DNA of 64,000 nucleotides from Actinobacteria bacterium UBA2286 (GCA_002345925.1 DDWM01000047.1:59871-123870); one strand, 5' to 3'; positions 16,718 through 25,460 are shown, numbered from the stretch's first letter. The notes: generated by a model from the sequence alone, not told the origin. Program-made: numbers and translations.

Positions 16718-17925
16718 GCGAGCGCATGGGAGGTCCGCCGGTAGGAATCGGCGGCTCAGACAGTCCTCGCTTCGGCGCTGACGCGCCTTCGCTGCGGAAC
16801 TCGCCGACGACTCCCACCGGCGACCTCCGCCAGCTTCACGGGCTGGCGTTTGCGGCGGCGCGTGGGGAGCATCGACTCTCGGCGGAAGAGGCGCTTGAGC
16901 TGCTGGCTCATGCCGACATGCTTGCGCTTGGGGCGGCGGCTAGTGCTATGCGCGACCGGCTGCACCCGGAGCGCGAGGCCACGTTCATCGTGGACCGCAA
17001 CGTCAACTACACCAACGTGTGCGTGAGCGGCTGCCGGTTCTGCGCGTTTTTCCGCGATAGCAGCGACGCTGACGCTTACTTGCTCTCGGCAGAGGACCTG
17101 TACGCCAAGGTGGAAGAAACGCTCGCGCTCGAGGGCACCGCGATCCTGCTACAGGGCGGCCTGCATCCCGACCTCGGCATCGAGTGGTACGAGAACATGC
17201 TGCGCGAGCTCAAGGCGCGCTACCCCATCCACGTGCACGGCTTCGGCCCGCCGGAGATGGTGCACATCGCGAAGGTCTCAGGCATCAGCACGCGCGAGGT
17301 GCTTCAGCGATTGCGCGACGCCGGCCTGGACTCGCTGCCGGGTGGCGGCGCCGAGATCCTGGTGGACAGCGTGCGCTCTCACGTCTCGCCCAAGAAGGCG
17401 ACGAGCGACCAGTGGCTTGACGTGATGCGTGAAGCACACGACCTCGGCATGTCGACGACCGCCACCATGATGTTCGGCGGCACGGAAAGCGTGGAGGACC
17501 GCGTCGCGCATATGCAGCGCGTACGTGAGGTCCAGGACGAAGCTGCCGAGAAGGACGCTGTCGGCTTCCGCGCGTTCATCCCCTGGAGCTTCCAGCCCGG
17601 CAACACCGAGCTTGCCGAAGGTGAGTTCACCGGTGCTGCGGCCAGCGGCTGGGAGTACCTGCGCACGCTAGCGGTCTCGCGTCTCTTCCTCGATAACGTC
17701 GCCAACATTCAGGCGTCCTGGGTCACCCAGGGTCCCAAGATCGGGCAGGTCGCGCTGTGCTTTGGCGCAAACGACATGGGCTCCACGATGATCGAGGAGA
17801 ACGTGGTCGCCTCGGCGGGCACGCACTTCATGCTCGCGCGCGAGGAGCTGGTGCGCCTCATCGAAGATGCGGGCTTCACGCCGGTGCAGCGCGACACACT
17901 CTACCGAGAGGTGCGCAGGTTCTAG
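16714..17925 (+). CDS. mqnC: Cyclic dehypoxanthinyl futalosine synthase (radical SAM)
   Basis: A 403-residue enzyme that cyclises dehypoxanthine futalosine. The cluster motif CVSGCRFC (C103/C107/C110) follows DRNVNYTNV. LLQGGLHPDLGIEWYENM, LDSLPGGGAEILVD and the C-terminal GFTPVQRDTLYREV are typical. The first 40 or so residues are a Gly/Pro/Ser-rich extension absent from most homologues, although the ATG at 16714 has the 4-base overlap expected of a true start. The last ten codons plus stop are duplicated with synonymous changes at 20314-20346, beyond the next gene. Confidence 0.94.
   Translation: MSERMGGPPVGIGGSDSPRFGADAPSLRNSPTTPTGDLRQLHGLAFAAARGEHRLSAEEALELLAHADMLALGAAASAMRDRLHPEREATFIVDRNVNYTNVCVSGCRFCAFFRDSSDADAYLLSAEDLYAKVEETLALEGTAILLQGGLHPDLGIEWYENMLRELKARYPIHVHGFGPPEMVHIAKVSGISTREVLQRLRDAGLDSLPGGGAEILVDSVRSHVSPKKATSDQWLDVMREAHDLGMSTTATMMFGGTESVEDRVAHMQRVREVQDEAAEKDAVGFRAFIPWSFQPGNTELAEGEFTGAAASGWEYLRTLAVSRLFLDNVANIQASWVTQGPKIGQVALCFGANDMGSTMIEENVVASAGTHFMLAREELVRLIEDAGFTPVQRDTLYREVRRF
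17893..17925 (+). repeat. 3' end of mqnC, left copy of a 33-bp direct repeat
   Basis: This segment encodes DTLYREVRRF plus TAG. It matches 20314-20346 at 30 of 33 positions; the three differences (ACA/ACT, TAC/TAT, CGA/CGC) are all synonymous. Similarity stops at the edges on both sides. It looks like an attachment site formed by insertion at a gene 3' end. Confidence 0.7.
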
Positions 17926-17993
17926 CAGTCCTGACCGTCTGACGCGTATCCACTCCCGGCTGGAAAACGCTGCTATTCTGGCGCGCCTCGGAC

Positions 17994-17999
17994 TATACT
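17994..17999 (+). promoter_or_regulatory. Putative -10 box for the beta-helix gene
   Basis: TATACT lies 63 bases upstream of the GTG start, inside the segment bracketed by the mqnC-end repeats. No clear -35 element is seen. A promoter here would make the beta-helix gene an independent unit. Confidence 0.35.
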
Positions 18000-18061
18000 C
18001 GGCACAGTGCGTCTCGAACGGTGGGGTTCAGTCGCTTTTCAAGGTCCTAGGGGGAATCACA

Positions 18062-20314
18062 GTGCGCAGAGTCACGCTGGTGTTCGTATTGGCGGCTATC
18101 CTGATGCTCGCACTGCCGAGCGCGGCGCACGCAGCAGATATATATGTGAGCACCACCGGGAGCGATGCGCTCGGTGCGGGCACGGAAGCCTCTCCTTTCG
18201 CGACGATCCAATATGCGATCGACACCGCCGTCGGGAACTTGGACCCCTCTGACAACGTACATGTCGCGGCCGGCGAGTACACCGGCAACATCACGATGAA
18301 AGACTGCGTCTCACTCTACGGTGCGGGATCTGCCGAAACGACTATCACAGGTACGGGAGCCGGGTCGGTCGTGACGATCAACAGCATCGGCACGGGGGAA
18401 ACGCTTTCGGGCTTCACGATCTCCGGCGGCATCGCGCCCAGCTTCGGTGGCGGCATCTACTGCGACTCCTCCTCGCCGACGATCGAGGGCTGCACCATCT
18501 CGGGCAACACCGCGTCTTATGGCGGCGGCGTCTTCTGCATCCTCTCTTCGCCGACGATCGAGGGCTGCACCATCTCAGACAACAGCGCGGATTACGGCGG
18601 CGGCATCTGGTGCACCTTCTCCTCGCTGACGGTCACGGACTGCACCATCTCGGGCAATCGCGCGACCATGGGTGGCGGCATCTACTGCACCTCATCCTCG
18701 CCGACGATCACGGACTGCACCATCTCGGGCAACAGCGCGGCTTTCGACGGCGGCGGCATCTTCTGCTACGACTCCTCGCCGACGATCACGGACTGCACCA
18801 TCTCAGACAACACCGAGTCCTCCTACGGTGGCGGCATCTTCTGCTGGTACTCCTCGCCGACGATCACGAACTGCACCATCTCAGACAACAGCGCGGTCGC
18901 CGGCAGCGGCATCTGCTGCCACTACTCCTCGCCGACGATCACGGACTGCACCATCTCAGACAACAGCGCGGATTACGGCGGCGGCATCTGGTGCACCTTC
19001 TCCTCGCTGACGGTCACGGACTGCACCATCTCGGGCAACGGCGGCCTCCAAGGTGGCGGCATCTTCTGCGGCGACTCCTCGCTAGTTATCACGAACTGCA
19101 CCATCTCGGACAACACCGCGGCTTCCGGCGGCGGCATCTACTGCCGGTCCTCCTCGCCGACGATCACGAACTGCATCGTGTGGAACAACGGCGACGACCT
19201 CTATAACTGCATTGCCACCTACTCATGCATCTCTACTGCCGGAGACGCCACAGGCGATGGCAACATCACCGACGATCCTCGATTCGTGGATGCGACAAAC
19301 GACGACTACCGCCTGCAGTCCGGCTCGCCGTGCATCGACACTGCGACGTCCGAGGGAGCCCCGGCCACAGACATCGACGGAGTCGTGCGACCCCAGTGCG
19401 CGGGCTACGACATGGGCGCGCACGAGTACTACGTGGTATCCGATCCGACGCTCTCCTCGGCGACGCATACCGAGGGCGTCTGGTCTAACAACAAGACCGT
19501 GACCGTCGACATCACTGCGGCCACCGGCACCGCTCCAGCTGCAGCAGGCTATGCGATCTCGATAAGCCAAAACGCCACCGCCTACCCAGCCACCACAATC
19601 ACCCAGGACGCCTCAGCCCAAAGCTTCAGCTTCGATGCTGCCACTGATGGCACCTGGTACGTCAACGTCGCCACCCTCGATGTGTTCGACTGCTGGTCTG
19701 AGGGCGTCTCATTCGGACCGATCGTGATCGATACGACCACCCCGGTCACCACTGCGTCCGTCACTGATTCGACTGGCGAGGCGACCGTCCGGTTCACATC
19801 CTCTGATGCCATGTCCGGTGTTGCAGCTATCTACTGCACGGTTGACGGAGGAGCGGTAGGCAGCGGCAGCTCGGTCGTGGCGAGCGGGACAGGTACGCAT
19901 ACGATCGTCTACTGGGCATCAGACAAAGCCGGCAACGTCGAGCTCTCCCATACACTGGCGGTTGAGATCGCCGCACCCGCGGCGGGTGGGACCGATACAA
20001 CACCGGACGACACCGATGCCAGCGACGGTGGCGGGACCGCGGAAAGTGAGGGGGCCGCAGTCGCATCTCCCGACGGCGAGGGCAAGGATACAGCGTCAGC
20101 GGACGTATCCGAGACCGTAGTCGCCTCTTCCGAGGACGACGGTACCGAGGAAGCAGCCGGAGGAGCATTGCCAGTCGCGGACGGGCAGGCTGCTCCTGCC
20201 GATGAGCAGAACGAGAGCGGTTCTCTCGGCTGGATACCGTGGGCGGTGCTCGGCCTGGTCGCGCTTCTCGGCGGGTTTGGCGCATGGCAAGTGCTCGCGA
20301 GGCCTCGACCGTAG
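18062..20314 (+). CDS. Secreted, membrane-anchored right-handed beta-helix protein
   Basis: A 750-residue surface protein. The GTG at 18062 is chosen because AGGGGGAATCACA precedes it and a clean signal peptide follows (residues 1-24, ending AHA/AD). About ten tandem rungs of roughly 25 residues (GGGIYC..SSPTITDCTISGNSA) form a parallel beta-helix at about 128-382. A 'choice-of-anchor Q'-like segment follows (DPRFVDATNDDYRLQSGSPCID), then Ig-like domains (about 460-640), an acidic Thr/Ser/Glu-rich linker and a C-terminal membrane helix ending ARPRP. It probably displays a carbohydrate-binding or adhesive beta-helix outside the cell; no catalytic residues are recognised. The regular Cys in each rung could form a buried stack. 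Confidence 0.85.
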   Translation: MRRVTLVFVLAAILMLALPSAAHAADIYVSTTGSDALGAGTEASPFATIQYAIDTAVGNLDPSDNVHVAAGEYTGNITMKDCVSLYGAGSAETTITGTGAGSVVTINSIGTGETLSGFTISGGIAPSFGGGIYCDSSSPTIEGCTISGNTASYGGGVFCILSSPTIEGCTISDNSADYGGGIWCTFSSLTVTDCTISGNRATMGGGIYCTSSSPTITDCTISGNSAAFDGGGIFCYDSSPTITDCTISDNTESSYGGGIFCWYSSPTITNCTISDNSAVAGSGICCHYSSPTITDCTISDNSADYGGGIWCTFSSLTVTDCTISGNGGLQGGGIFCGDSSLVITNCTISDNTAASGGGIYCRSSSPTITNCIVWNNGDDLYNCIATYSCISTAGDATGDGNITDDPRFVDATNDDYRLQSGSPCIDTATSEGAPATDIDGVVRPQCAGYDMGAHEYYVVSDPTLSSATHTEGVWSNNKTVTVDITAATGTAPAAAGYAISISQNATAYPATTITQDASAQSFSFDAATDGTWYVNVATLDVFDCWSEGVSFGPIVIDTTTPVTTASVTDSTGEATVRFTSSDAMSGVAAIYCTVDGGAVGSGSSVVASGTGTHTIVYWASDKAGNVELSHTLAVEIAAPAAGGTDTTPDDTDASDGGGTAESEGAAVASPDGEGKDTASADVSETVVASSEDDGTEEAAGGALPVADGQAAPADEQNESGSLGWIPWAVLGLVALLGGFGAWQVLARPRP
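18565..18657 (+). repeat. 93-bp exact repeat within the beta-helix region, copy 1
   Basis: Identical over all 93 bases to 18946-19038, 381 bases downstream, which equals five rungs. The other rungs differ from one another, so this pair reflects recent duplication or gene conversion. Confidence 0.9.
18946..19038 (+). repeat. 93-bp exact repeat within the beta-helix region, copy 2
   Basis: Identical to 18565-18657. In-frame recombination between the copies would delete or add five rungs without breaking the reading frame. Confidence 0.9.
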
Positions 20315-20346
20315 ACACTCTCTATCGCGAGGTGCGCAGGTTCTAG
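20314..20346 (+). repeat. Remnant copy of the mqnC 3' end (right copy)
   Basis: Starts at the last base of the beta-helix stop codon and encodes DTLYREVRRF followed by TAG, exactly the MqnC C-terminus, with three silent base differences. There is no upstream coding sequence in this frame. The 103 bases from here to the NDH-2 start contain no other feature. Confidence 0.75.
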
Positions 20347-20449
20347 GATTTGCAGCCCGAACCCGAACACCCATCATTTCTCCCCGATAACAGCTCCCCG
20401 ACCGCCCGGAACGGGTACCCTAGGGTTGGACAAACAAAGGGAGTTGAAC

Positions 20450-21724
20450 ATGGAATCTAAGACAGCCAGCGCGTGCACCCAGCCAAGTACCAAGCGGCGC
20501 GTCGTCATCGCCGGCGGAGGCTATGCCGGTACAACGCTCGCAGTCCGCCTCGGCAAAGCACTACGTGAAGCCGACGATGTCGAAATCCTGCTCATAGAGC
20601 CGAATCCTTGTCAGCAAGCGCTCTCCGAGCTTGACCTTGTGGCTGTTGGCCCCGCCCGCGCCGAATTCTGCGAGTTGTGGCTGCCGACGCTCTTCAAGGA
20701 CCTACCTGTGACCGTCTGTTACAACAGGGTTCACGAGGTCAAGCCGAACGATCACGTGCTTACCGTCGGGCCGCGCAACGGCCCGCATGAGGATGTACCG
20801 TACTGGCGTCTCGTGCTCGCCACAGGCGCAATCGCCTTCGTACCGCCCGTTCCGGGACTGGCCGAGCATGCTGTCACCATGTGGTCTGTCGCAGACGCTC
20901 AGGAGCTGCAGCGCCGGATTGAGGCGCAATTCCGTGCGGCGGCGATGATCGCGGACCGTGACGCACGGGTGAAGGCTCTGTCGTTCGTGGTCATCGGCGG
21001 CGGTGCTACCGGCATCGAGATCGTTGGCACCCTCGGCCAGATGCTGCCGAAGCGCATGCTCGACGCGGGTCTCGACCCGGCCGACCTGCGAATCAGCGTC
21101 ATCGAAGGTCGCCCTGATGTCCTCTACGACCTCTCAGACACACTGCGCAAGCGTGCCCACAAGCGTCTGGAGCACCTTGGCATCAAGCTCTACACCGGCT
21201 CGATGGTATCGGCGGTCGAAGCGGGACTCGTGCGTCTTGCGGACGGCACCGAGGTTAACGCGAGCGTGCTCGTGTTCTGCGGTGGCGCCAAGGCCGACCC
21301 GGACGCGATTTCCTGGAGCATGGAGGCTGACCCCTCCGGCAGGCTCGTGGTAGATGCGATGTGCCGGGCAGTGGGACACGAGGATATCTACGCGACGGGC
21401 GACGTAGCCGCATTCCGCGACCCGAAGAACGGTCGCACTCTCCCGATGTTGGCCCAGTTTGCCATCAGGGAATCCGAGCACACTGCGGACAACATACTGC
21501 GCGAGGCGCGAGGCCAGGCGCTCACCCCGTTCATACCGAATATGCACGGTGAGTTCGTCAGTATCGGGCCGAGCTACGGTGTCGGATGGGCTTTCAAGAT
21601 CAACCTGGTTGGGCTTCCGGCCATCGTCATGAAGCGACTGACGTACTTGATGTACTGGTTCTCGGTGGGTGGCATCAAGCTCACCTGGAAGCGCACCAAA
21701 GAGATGCTCTCTATGCAGCGCTAG
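20450..21724 (+). CDS. ndh: Type II NADH:quinone oxidoreductase (NDH-2)
   Basis: A 424-residue FAD protein that passes electrons from NADH to menaquinone without pumping protons. The first Rossmann motif is VVIAGGGYAGTTLAVRLG near the N-terminus; the second, for NADH, is FVVIGGGATGIEIVGTL at about 181-197. IYATGDVAAF is the FAD-contacting motif. The hydrophobic C-terminus (VGLPAIVMKRLTYLMYWFSVGG) fits the amphipathic membrane anchor of NDH-2. ATG at 20450 is chosen because GGGAGTTGAAC precedes it. Its position downstream of the menaquinone genes fits its use of that quinone. Confidence 0.88.
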   Translation: MESKTASACTQPSTKRRVVIAGGGYAGTTLAVRLGKALREADDVEILLIEPNPCQQALSELDLVAVGPARAEFCELWLPTLFKDLPVTVCYNRVHEVKPNDHVLTVGPRNGPHEDVPYWRLVLATGAIAFVPPVPGLAEHAVTMWSVADAQELQRRIEAQFRAAAMIADRDARVKALSFVVIGGGATGIEIVGTLGQMLPKRMLDAGLDPADLRISVIEGRPDVLYDLSDTLRKRAHKRLEHLGIKLYTGSMVSAVEAGLVRLADGTEVNASVLVFCGGAKADPDAISWSMEADPSGRLVVDAMCRAVGHEDIYATGDVAAFRDPKNGRTLPMLAQFAIRESEHTADNILREARGQALTPFIPNMHGEFVSIGPSYGVGWAFKINLVGLPAIVMKRLTYLMYWFSVGGIKLTWKRTKEMLSMQR

Positions 21725-21772
21725 CGCGCATCATGTCACAGAGGTCGGGTACCCTGTAGCCAAGGAGGAACC

Positions 21773-22615
21773 ATGACGACAACAGGAGTGCCCCGCGCCG
21801 AGTTCGGCGTTTGCGGCGGCAGCGGAACGCTATCATTCGCATTCCCGGCAGGGCTGGAAGACGATCGGGTTGAAGTGCTGGCCGAGGACCTGTTCTTCGA
21901 CACGCCGTTTGGACGCTCGCCGTCATTCACGCACTTTCGCGTGACCGGCACGAGCGGCGCGCGCGAGGCGCTCGCCGTGAAGATGCACGGTTGGCGGCGC
22001 GGAGTGAAGCGGGCGGATGCCAGCCTGCAGACGTTCTGGGTCTTCCACGAGGCCGGCGTTCGCAAGGTGCTTGCCGACGGAGGCGTGGGCTCACTGAACC
22101 ATCTGCTGGACCCGCGAGACGTATTAGTGCCAACCGACTTCGTAGATCTCACAATGAAGCAAGACATCTACGTCCGAGGCGATCACCTACTGATCATGCG
22201 TCAGCCGATCTGTCCGGATCTTCATGGCCACCTATTCTCCTCGGCAAGTGAGCGCTTCGCGCGCGTCTTCCGACGCGGCTCATATCTGGTGACTGACGGT
22301 CCAAGATTCGAGACACCGGCCGAAGTCGACTATATGAAGCGACTTGGCGCGGATGTGATCGGGCAGTCGCTCTCACCCGAGGTCTTCCTCGCACGCGACA
22401 TAGGTGCCTGCTACGCCGGCATCTACATGGTTGTGAACTACGGCGAGGGCGTCGTGAAGGAGTGGGAACACAAGGAGCTCAAGGCTATCTTCTTCGAGGA
22501 AGCGGCCAACGTCGCCAGGTGTGTTGTTGATGCAATCGCAGACGCCGACCTTGATGCCGCATGCGGCTGCATGGATATGCGTAAGCCGAGCCTACTGAAC
22601 CTACCGCAGGAGTGA
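21773..22615 (+). CDS. MTAP/PNP-family nucleoside phosphorylase
   Basis: A 280-residue member of the trimeric purine nucleoside/methylthioadenosine phosphorylase family. TDGPRFETPAEVDYMKRLGADVIG (174-197) is the phosphate- and sugar-binding motif; PEVFLARDIGACYAGIYMVVNYGEG (202-226) is the base-binding region. Adenine-specific MTAPs usually have Asp where this protein has N222, while 6-oxopurine enzymes have Asn, so hypoxanthine nucleosides are the likelier substrates. The next gene, 4 bases on, encodes a probable nucleoside deaminase. Candidate substrates are futalosine, 5'-deoxyinosine or methylthioinosine; the sequence does not decide between them. Confidence 0.75.
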   Translation: MTTTGVPRAEFGVCGGSGTLSFAFPAGLEDDRVEVLAEDLFFDTPFGRSPSFTHFRVTGTSGAREALAVKMHGWRRGVKRADASLQTFWVFHEAGVRKVLADGGVGSLNHLLDPRDVLVPTDFVDLTMKQDIYVRGDHLLIMRQPICPDLHGHLFSSASERFARVFRRGSYLVTDGPRFETPAEVDYMKRLGADVIGQSLSPEVFLARDIGACYAGIYMVVNYGEGVVKEWEHKELKAIFFEEAANVARCVVDAIADADLDAACGCMDMRKPSLLNLPQE

Positions 22616-22619
22616 GCGC

Positions 22620-23918
22620 ATGATCGTCAGCGGCGAATGGCTGCTACCGGTCGTGGGCGATCCGATTCGGCGCGGGGCAGTGCGAATCACCGGGTCGCGA
22701 ATCAGCGAGATCGGCACTTTCGAGGCTCTGAGGCGCGCGTATCCGAAAGAAGCGACGCACGACCATCCCGGATGCGTCATCACACCTGGTCTCGTAAACG
22801 GGCACACGCACTTGTCCCTTTCGTCCATGCTCGGGCTGTTGCCGCCCGGAGAGTTCTCGACCTGGATAGCCAAGGTGGCCCCGGCAGTACAGGCGCTTGA
22901 CCACGACGATTTCGCGGATGCCGCCGCTTACGGCGCGCTAGAGTGTCTTCGCTCGGGCGTTACGGCCGTCGGCGACATCGCATACGGCCCCGAGGCTCCG
23001 GCCGCGGCGGCTGACACCGGAATCGGTGGGGTCTTCTTCTGGGAAATTCTTGGCATGACAGCCGAGCAGCTTCCTGAAGCGCTGGCGTCACGCGACTTCC
23101 CGACCGAGAACATGTCTTGCGGCGGCCGAACTCTCTGCGGCATAAGCCCGCACACGCCTTACACCGCAGGACCAGGGTTGATTCGGGCGGCATACGACTA
23201 CGCAAGCGAACACGGCTACGCGTTTGCGATCCATGCTGCCGAATCAACCGCCGAGGCAAGGCTTCTCATGGCCGGAGAGGGGCCGCTCAGACAGTCGGCA
23301 GGACGACTCGCACCTGACTTCGTCGCCCCTGGTATGGGGACGGTGCGGTACCTCGAACACCTCGGGGCGCTCCGTGACACTATTGCGGTGCACTGCGTCC
23401 AGCTCATGTCCGGCGAGCCGGAGCTGCTCGCCGCGCACGCACGAGGCGCTGTACTGTGCCCCCGCTCAAATCGCTACCTCCTGAATGGTAAGCCGCCGGT
23501 AGCCGCGCTCGTGCGAGCTGGCGTCCGCCTCGGACTAGGAACCGATTCACTTGCGAGCAACGAGACTCTAGACCTCTTTGAGGAGGCCAGAGAGCTTCTC
23601 GCTATCGATCCCGGTCTCTCAGCGTCCAGAGTGCTCGCCATCATGACGCTTGAAGGCGCGCAGGTCCTCGGCATCGACCGGGACTACGGTTCGTTTGAAA
23701 GCGGCAAGTACGCCGATATCATCGCGGTGGAAATCGGCGATACGAACGACCCGGCTTCAGCATTCATACGCGAGGGCTCGCCCGCGCGAGTGCGCTCGGT
23801 CATCACCGGTGGAGTCTGGCGTCTCATAGACGGCCGCATGGCGTTCCTCACAAAAGACATCGAACACAGAAGCGCCCGGGTCACCGAAAAGGCAGCCCGG
23901 GCGCTCCGTACAAGTTAG
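22620..23918 (+). CDS. Amidohydrolase, probable adenosine-derivative deaminase (MtaD/MqnX-like)
   Basis: A 432-residue TIM-barrel metal hydrolase of the SsnA/TrzN/MtaD group. Metal-site motifs are GLVNGHTHLSLS (about 58-69), AIHAAES, AVHCVQL and LGTDSLASNETLD. C-terminal KYADIIAVEIG is the usual return to the small beta-domain. Enzymes of this kind deaminate S-adenosylhomocysteine, methylthioadenosine, 5'-deoxyadenosine or aminofutalosine. Pairing with a phosphorylase and closeness to mqnE/A/C favour the last two. It is translated just after the phosphorylase with GGAG before the ATG. Confidence 0.75.
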   Translation: MIVSGEWLLPVVGDPIRRGAVRITGSRISEIGTFEALRRAYPKEATHDHPGCVITPGLVNGHTHLSLSSMLGLLPPGEFSTWIAKVAPAVQALDHDDFADAAAYGALECLRSGVTAVGDIAYGPEAPAAAADTGIGGVFFWEILGMTAEQLPEALASRDFPTENMSCGGRTLCGISPHTPYTAGPGLIRAAYDYASEHGYAFAIHAAESTAEARLLMAGEGPLRQSAGRLAPDFVAPGMGTVRYLEHLGALRDTIAVHCVQLMSGEPELLAAHARGAVLCPRSNRYLLNGKPPVAALVRAGVRLGLGTDSLASNETLDLFEEARELLAIDPGLSASRVLAIMTLEGAQVLGIDRDYGSFESGKYADIIAVEIGDTNDPASAFIREGSPARVRSVITGGVWRLIDGRMAFLTKDIEHRSARVTEKAARALRTS

Positions 23919-23926
23919 TTCGGTTT

Positions 23927-24634
23927 CTACGACTCGCCGAGGTACGTCTTCCGGACCTGCTCGTTGTGGAGCAGCTCTTTCCCGGGACCCTCGAGTGCGA
24001 TCGAACCAACCTCGAGCACATAGCCGCGATGCGCTACAGAGAGCGCCATGGCGGCGTTCTGCTCGACCAGGAGGATGGTGATGCCCTCTTTGTTGAGCTT
24101 CTCGATGATCCCAAAGATGGTCTCAACGATGACCGGAGCCAGACCCATCGAAGGCTCATCAAGCATGAGCAACTTCGGGCGAGCCATGATGGCGCGACCC
24201 ATGGCAAGCATCTGCTGCTCGCCACCGGACAGCGTGCCGCCCTTCTGAGAGAGGCGTTCTTTGAGGCGTGGGAACAGTGTGAACACCTGCTCGGTGTCCT
24301 CTTTGATACCGTCGACGTCCTTGCGAAGGAATGCGCCCATCTCAAGGTTCTCGGCAACGGTCATTCGAGGAAATATGTGCCGTCCCTCTGGTACCTGAAT
24401 GATGCCCTTGGCCGTGACCTTGTGAGGGAGCATGCCTGAGACGACTTCCCCGTTGAGGGTAACCGAGCCCTCAGTGGGCGTAAGCTGACCTGAGATGGTC
24501 TTGAGAGTCGTCGACTTTCCGGCACCGTTCGCGCCGATGAGCGTGACGATCTCGCCCTCATTCACCTCGAGGCTGATGCCCTTGAGCGCCTCGATCTGGC
24601 CATAATGCGTGTGGAGGTTCTCGACCTTAAGCAC
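23927..24634 (-). CDS. livF: Branched-chain amino acid ABC transporter ATPase LivF
   Basis: A 235-residue ATPase with Walker A GANGAGKST, signature LSGGEQQML and Walker B LLMLDEPSMGLAPVIVETIF, the LivF pattern. QVPEGRHIFPRMTVAENLEMGA is the typical Q-loop. It is the last gene of the livJ-livH-livM-livG-livF operon and faces the amidohydrolase gene tail to tail, with 8 bases between. Confidence 0.94.
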   Translation of the reverse strand: MLKVENLHTHYGQIEALKGISLEVNEGEIVTLIGANGAGKSTTLKTISGQLTPTEGSVTLNGEVVSGMLPHKVTAKGIIQVPEGRHIFPRMTVAENLEMGAFLRKDVDGIKEDTEQVFTLFPRLKERLSQKGGTLSGGEQQMLAMGRAIMARPKLLMLDEPSMGLAPVIVETIFGIIEKLNKEGITILLVEQNAAMALSVAHRGYVLEVGSIALEGPGKELLHNEQVRKTYLGES

Positions 24635-24648
24635 TTCGAAATCCTTCC

Positions 24649-25431
24649 TTATGCCTGAGCCAGCATGGCCTCGGCACCTTTGCCGAGATATGCTTCGATG
24701 ACTTTCGGATGCCGTTGGATCTCTGCGGGCAGGCCCTCGGCAATCAGCTCACCGAAGTCGAGCACGTAGATGCGATCCGCAATATCCATGACGACTTTCA
24801 TGTCGTGCTCGATCAGCAAGACCGTTACACCAGTCTCGCGAATCTTGCGCACAAGCTGGGTAAGCCGCGCGCTTTCCTGCGGGTTCATGCCTGCTGCCGG
24901 CTCGTCGAGCAAGATGAGCTTGGGCTCGGTTGCGAGCGCGCGGGCGATCTCCAAACGGCGCTGGGCACCATAAGGGAGGTTCTTAGCCAGCTCGTTCGCC
25001 TTGTCGACCAGACCAACGAACCGCAAGCGATTCAGGGCCTCGTCGATGGTGTGCTGTTCTTCACGCTTGAACCTCGGGGTGCGAAGAACCGCGCCGAGCG
25101 GACCGTTGTTGGTCCGGATATGGCGGCCCACCATGACGTTCTCAAGCGTCGTCATGTTCGCGAACAACCTGATGTTCTGGAACGTCCGGGCAATACCCAT
25201 CGCACAGATCTGATGGGCCTTCTTGCCTGCCACGGGAGTACCCTGGAAGAGCAGCTCGCCCTCTGTGGGCTTGTAGATGCCCGTGAGCAAGTTGAAGAAC
25301 GTCGTCTTGCCCGCACCGTTAGGGCCGATGAGGGCGACTATCTCCCCTTCATCGATATGCATCTCGAGACCGCTCAGCGCCTTGAGGCCACCGAACGCCA
25401 TCGTTATGTTCTTTGCTTCTACAAGAGCCAT
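24649..25431 (-). CDS. livG: Branched-chain amino acid ABC transporter ATPase LivG
   Basis: A 260-residue ATPase starting MALVEAKNITMAFGGLKAL. Walker A is GPNGAGKTTFFNLLTG; GIARTFQNIRLFANMTTLENVMVG and LDEPAAGMNPQESARL are diagnostic of LivG. The signature helix reads LPYGAQRRLEIARAL, the normal variant for this subunit. The ATG at 25431 gives the usual length; a longer in-frame start at 25506 would overlap the livM gene. Confidence 0.94.
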   Translation of the reverse strand: MALVEAKNITMAFGGLKALSGLEMHIDEGEIVALIGPNGAGKTTFFNLLTGIYKPTEGELLFQGTPVAGKKAHQICAMGIARTFQNIRLFANMTTLENVMVGRHIRTNNGPLGAVLRTPRFKREEQHTIDEALNRLRFVGLVDKANELAKNLPYGAQRRLEIARALATEPKLILLDEPAAGMNPQESARLTQLVRKIRETGVTVLLIEHDMKVVMDIADRIYVLDFGELIAEGLPAEIQRHPKVIEAYLGKGAEAMLAQA

Positions 25432-25460
25432 GGTTCTCAAGCCTTCCTTGCTACGGGACC

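Noticed and set aside
18443..19210. Regularly spaced repeats resembling a CRISPR array
   Set aside because: The repeats are in frame, vary at codon level and encode beta-helix rungs; no cas gene is nearby.
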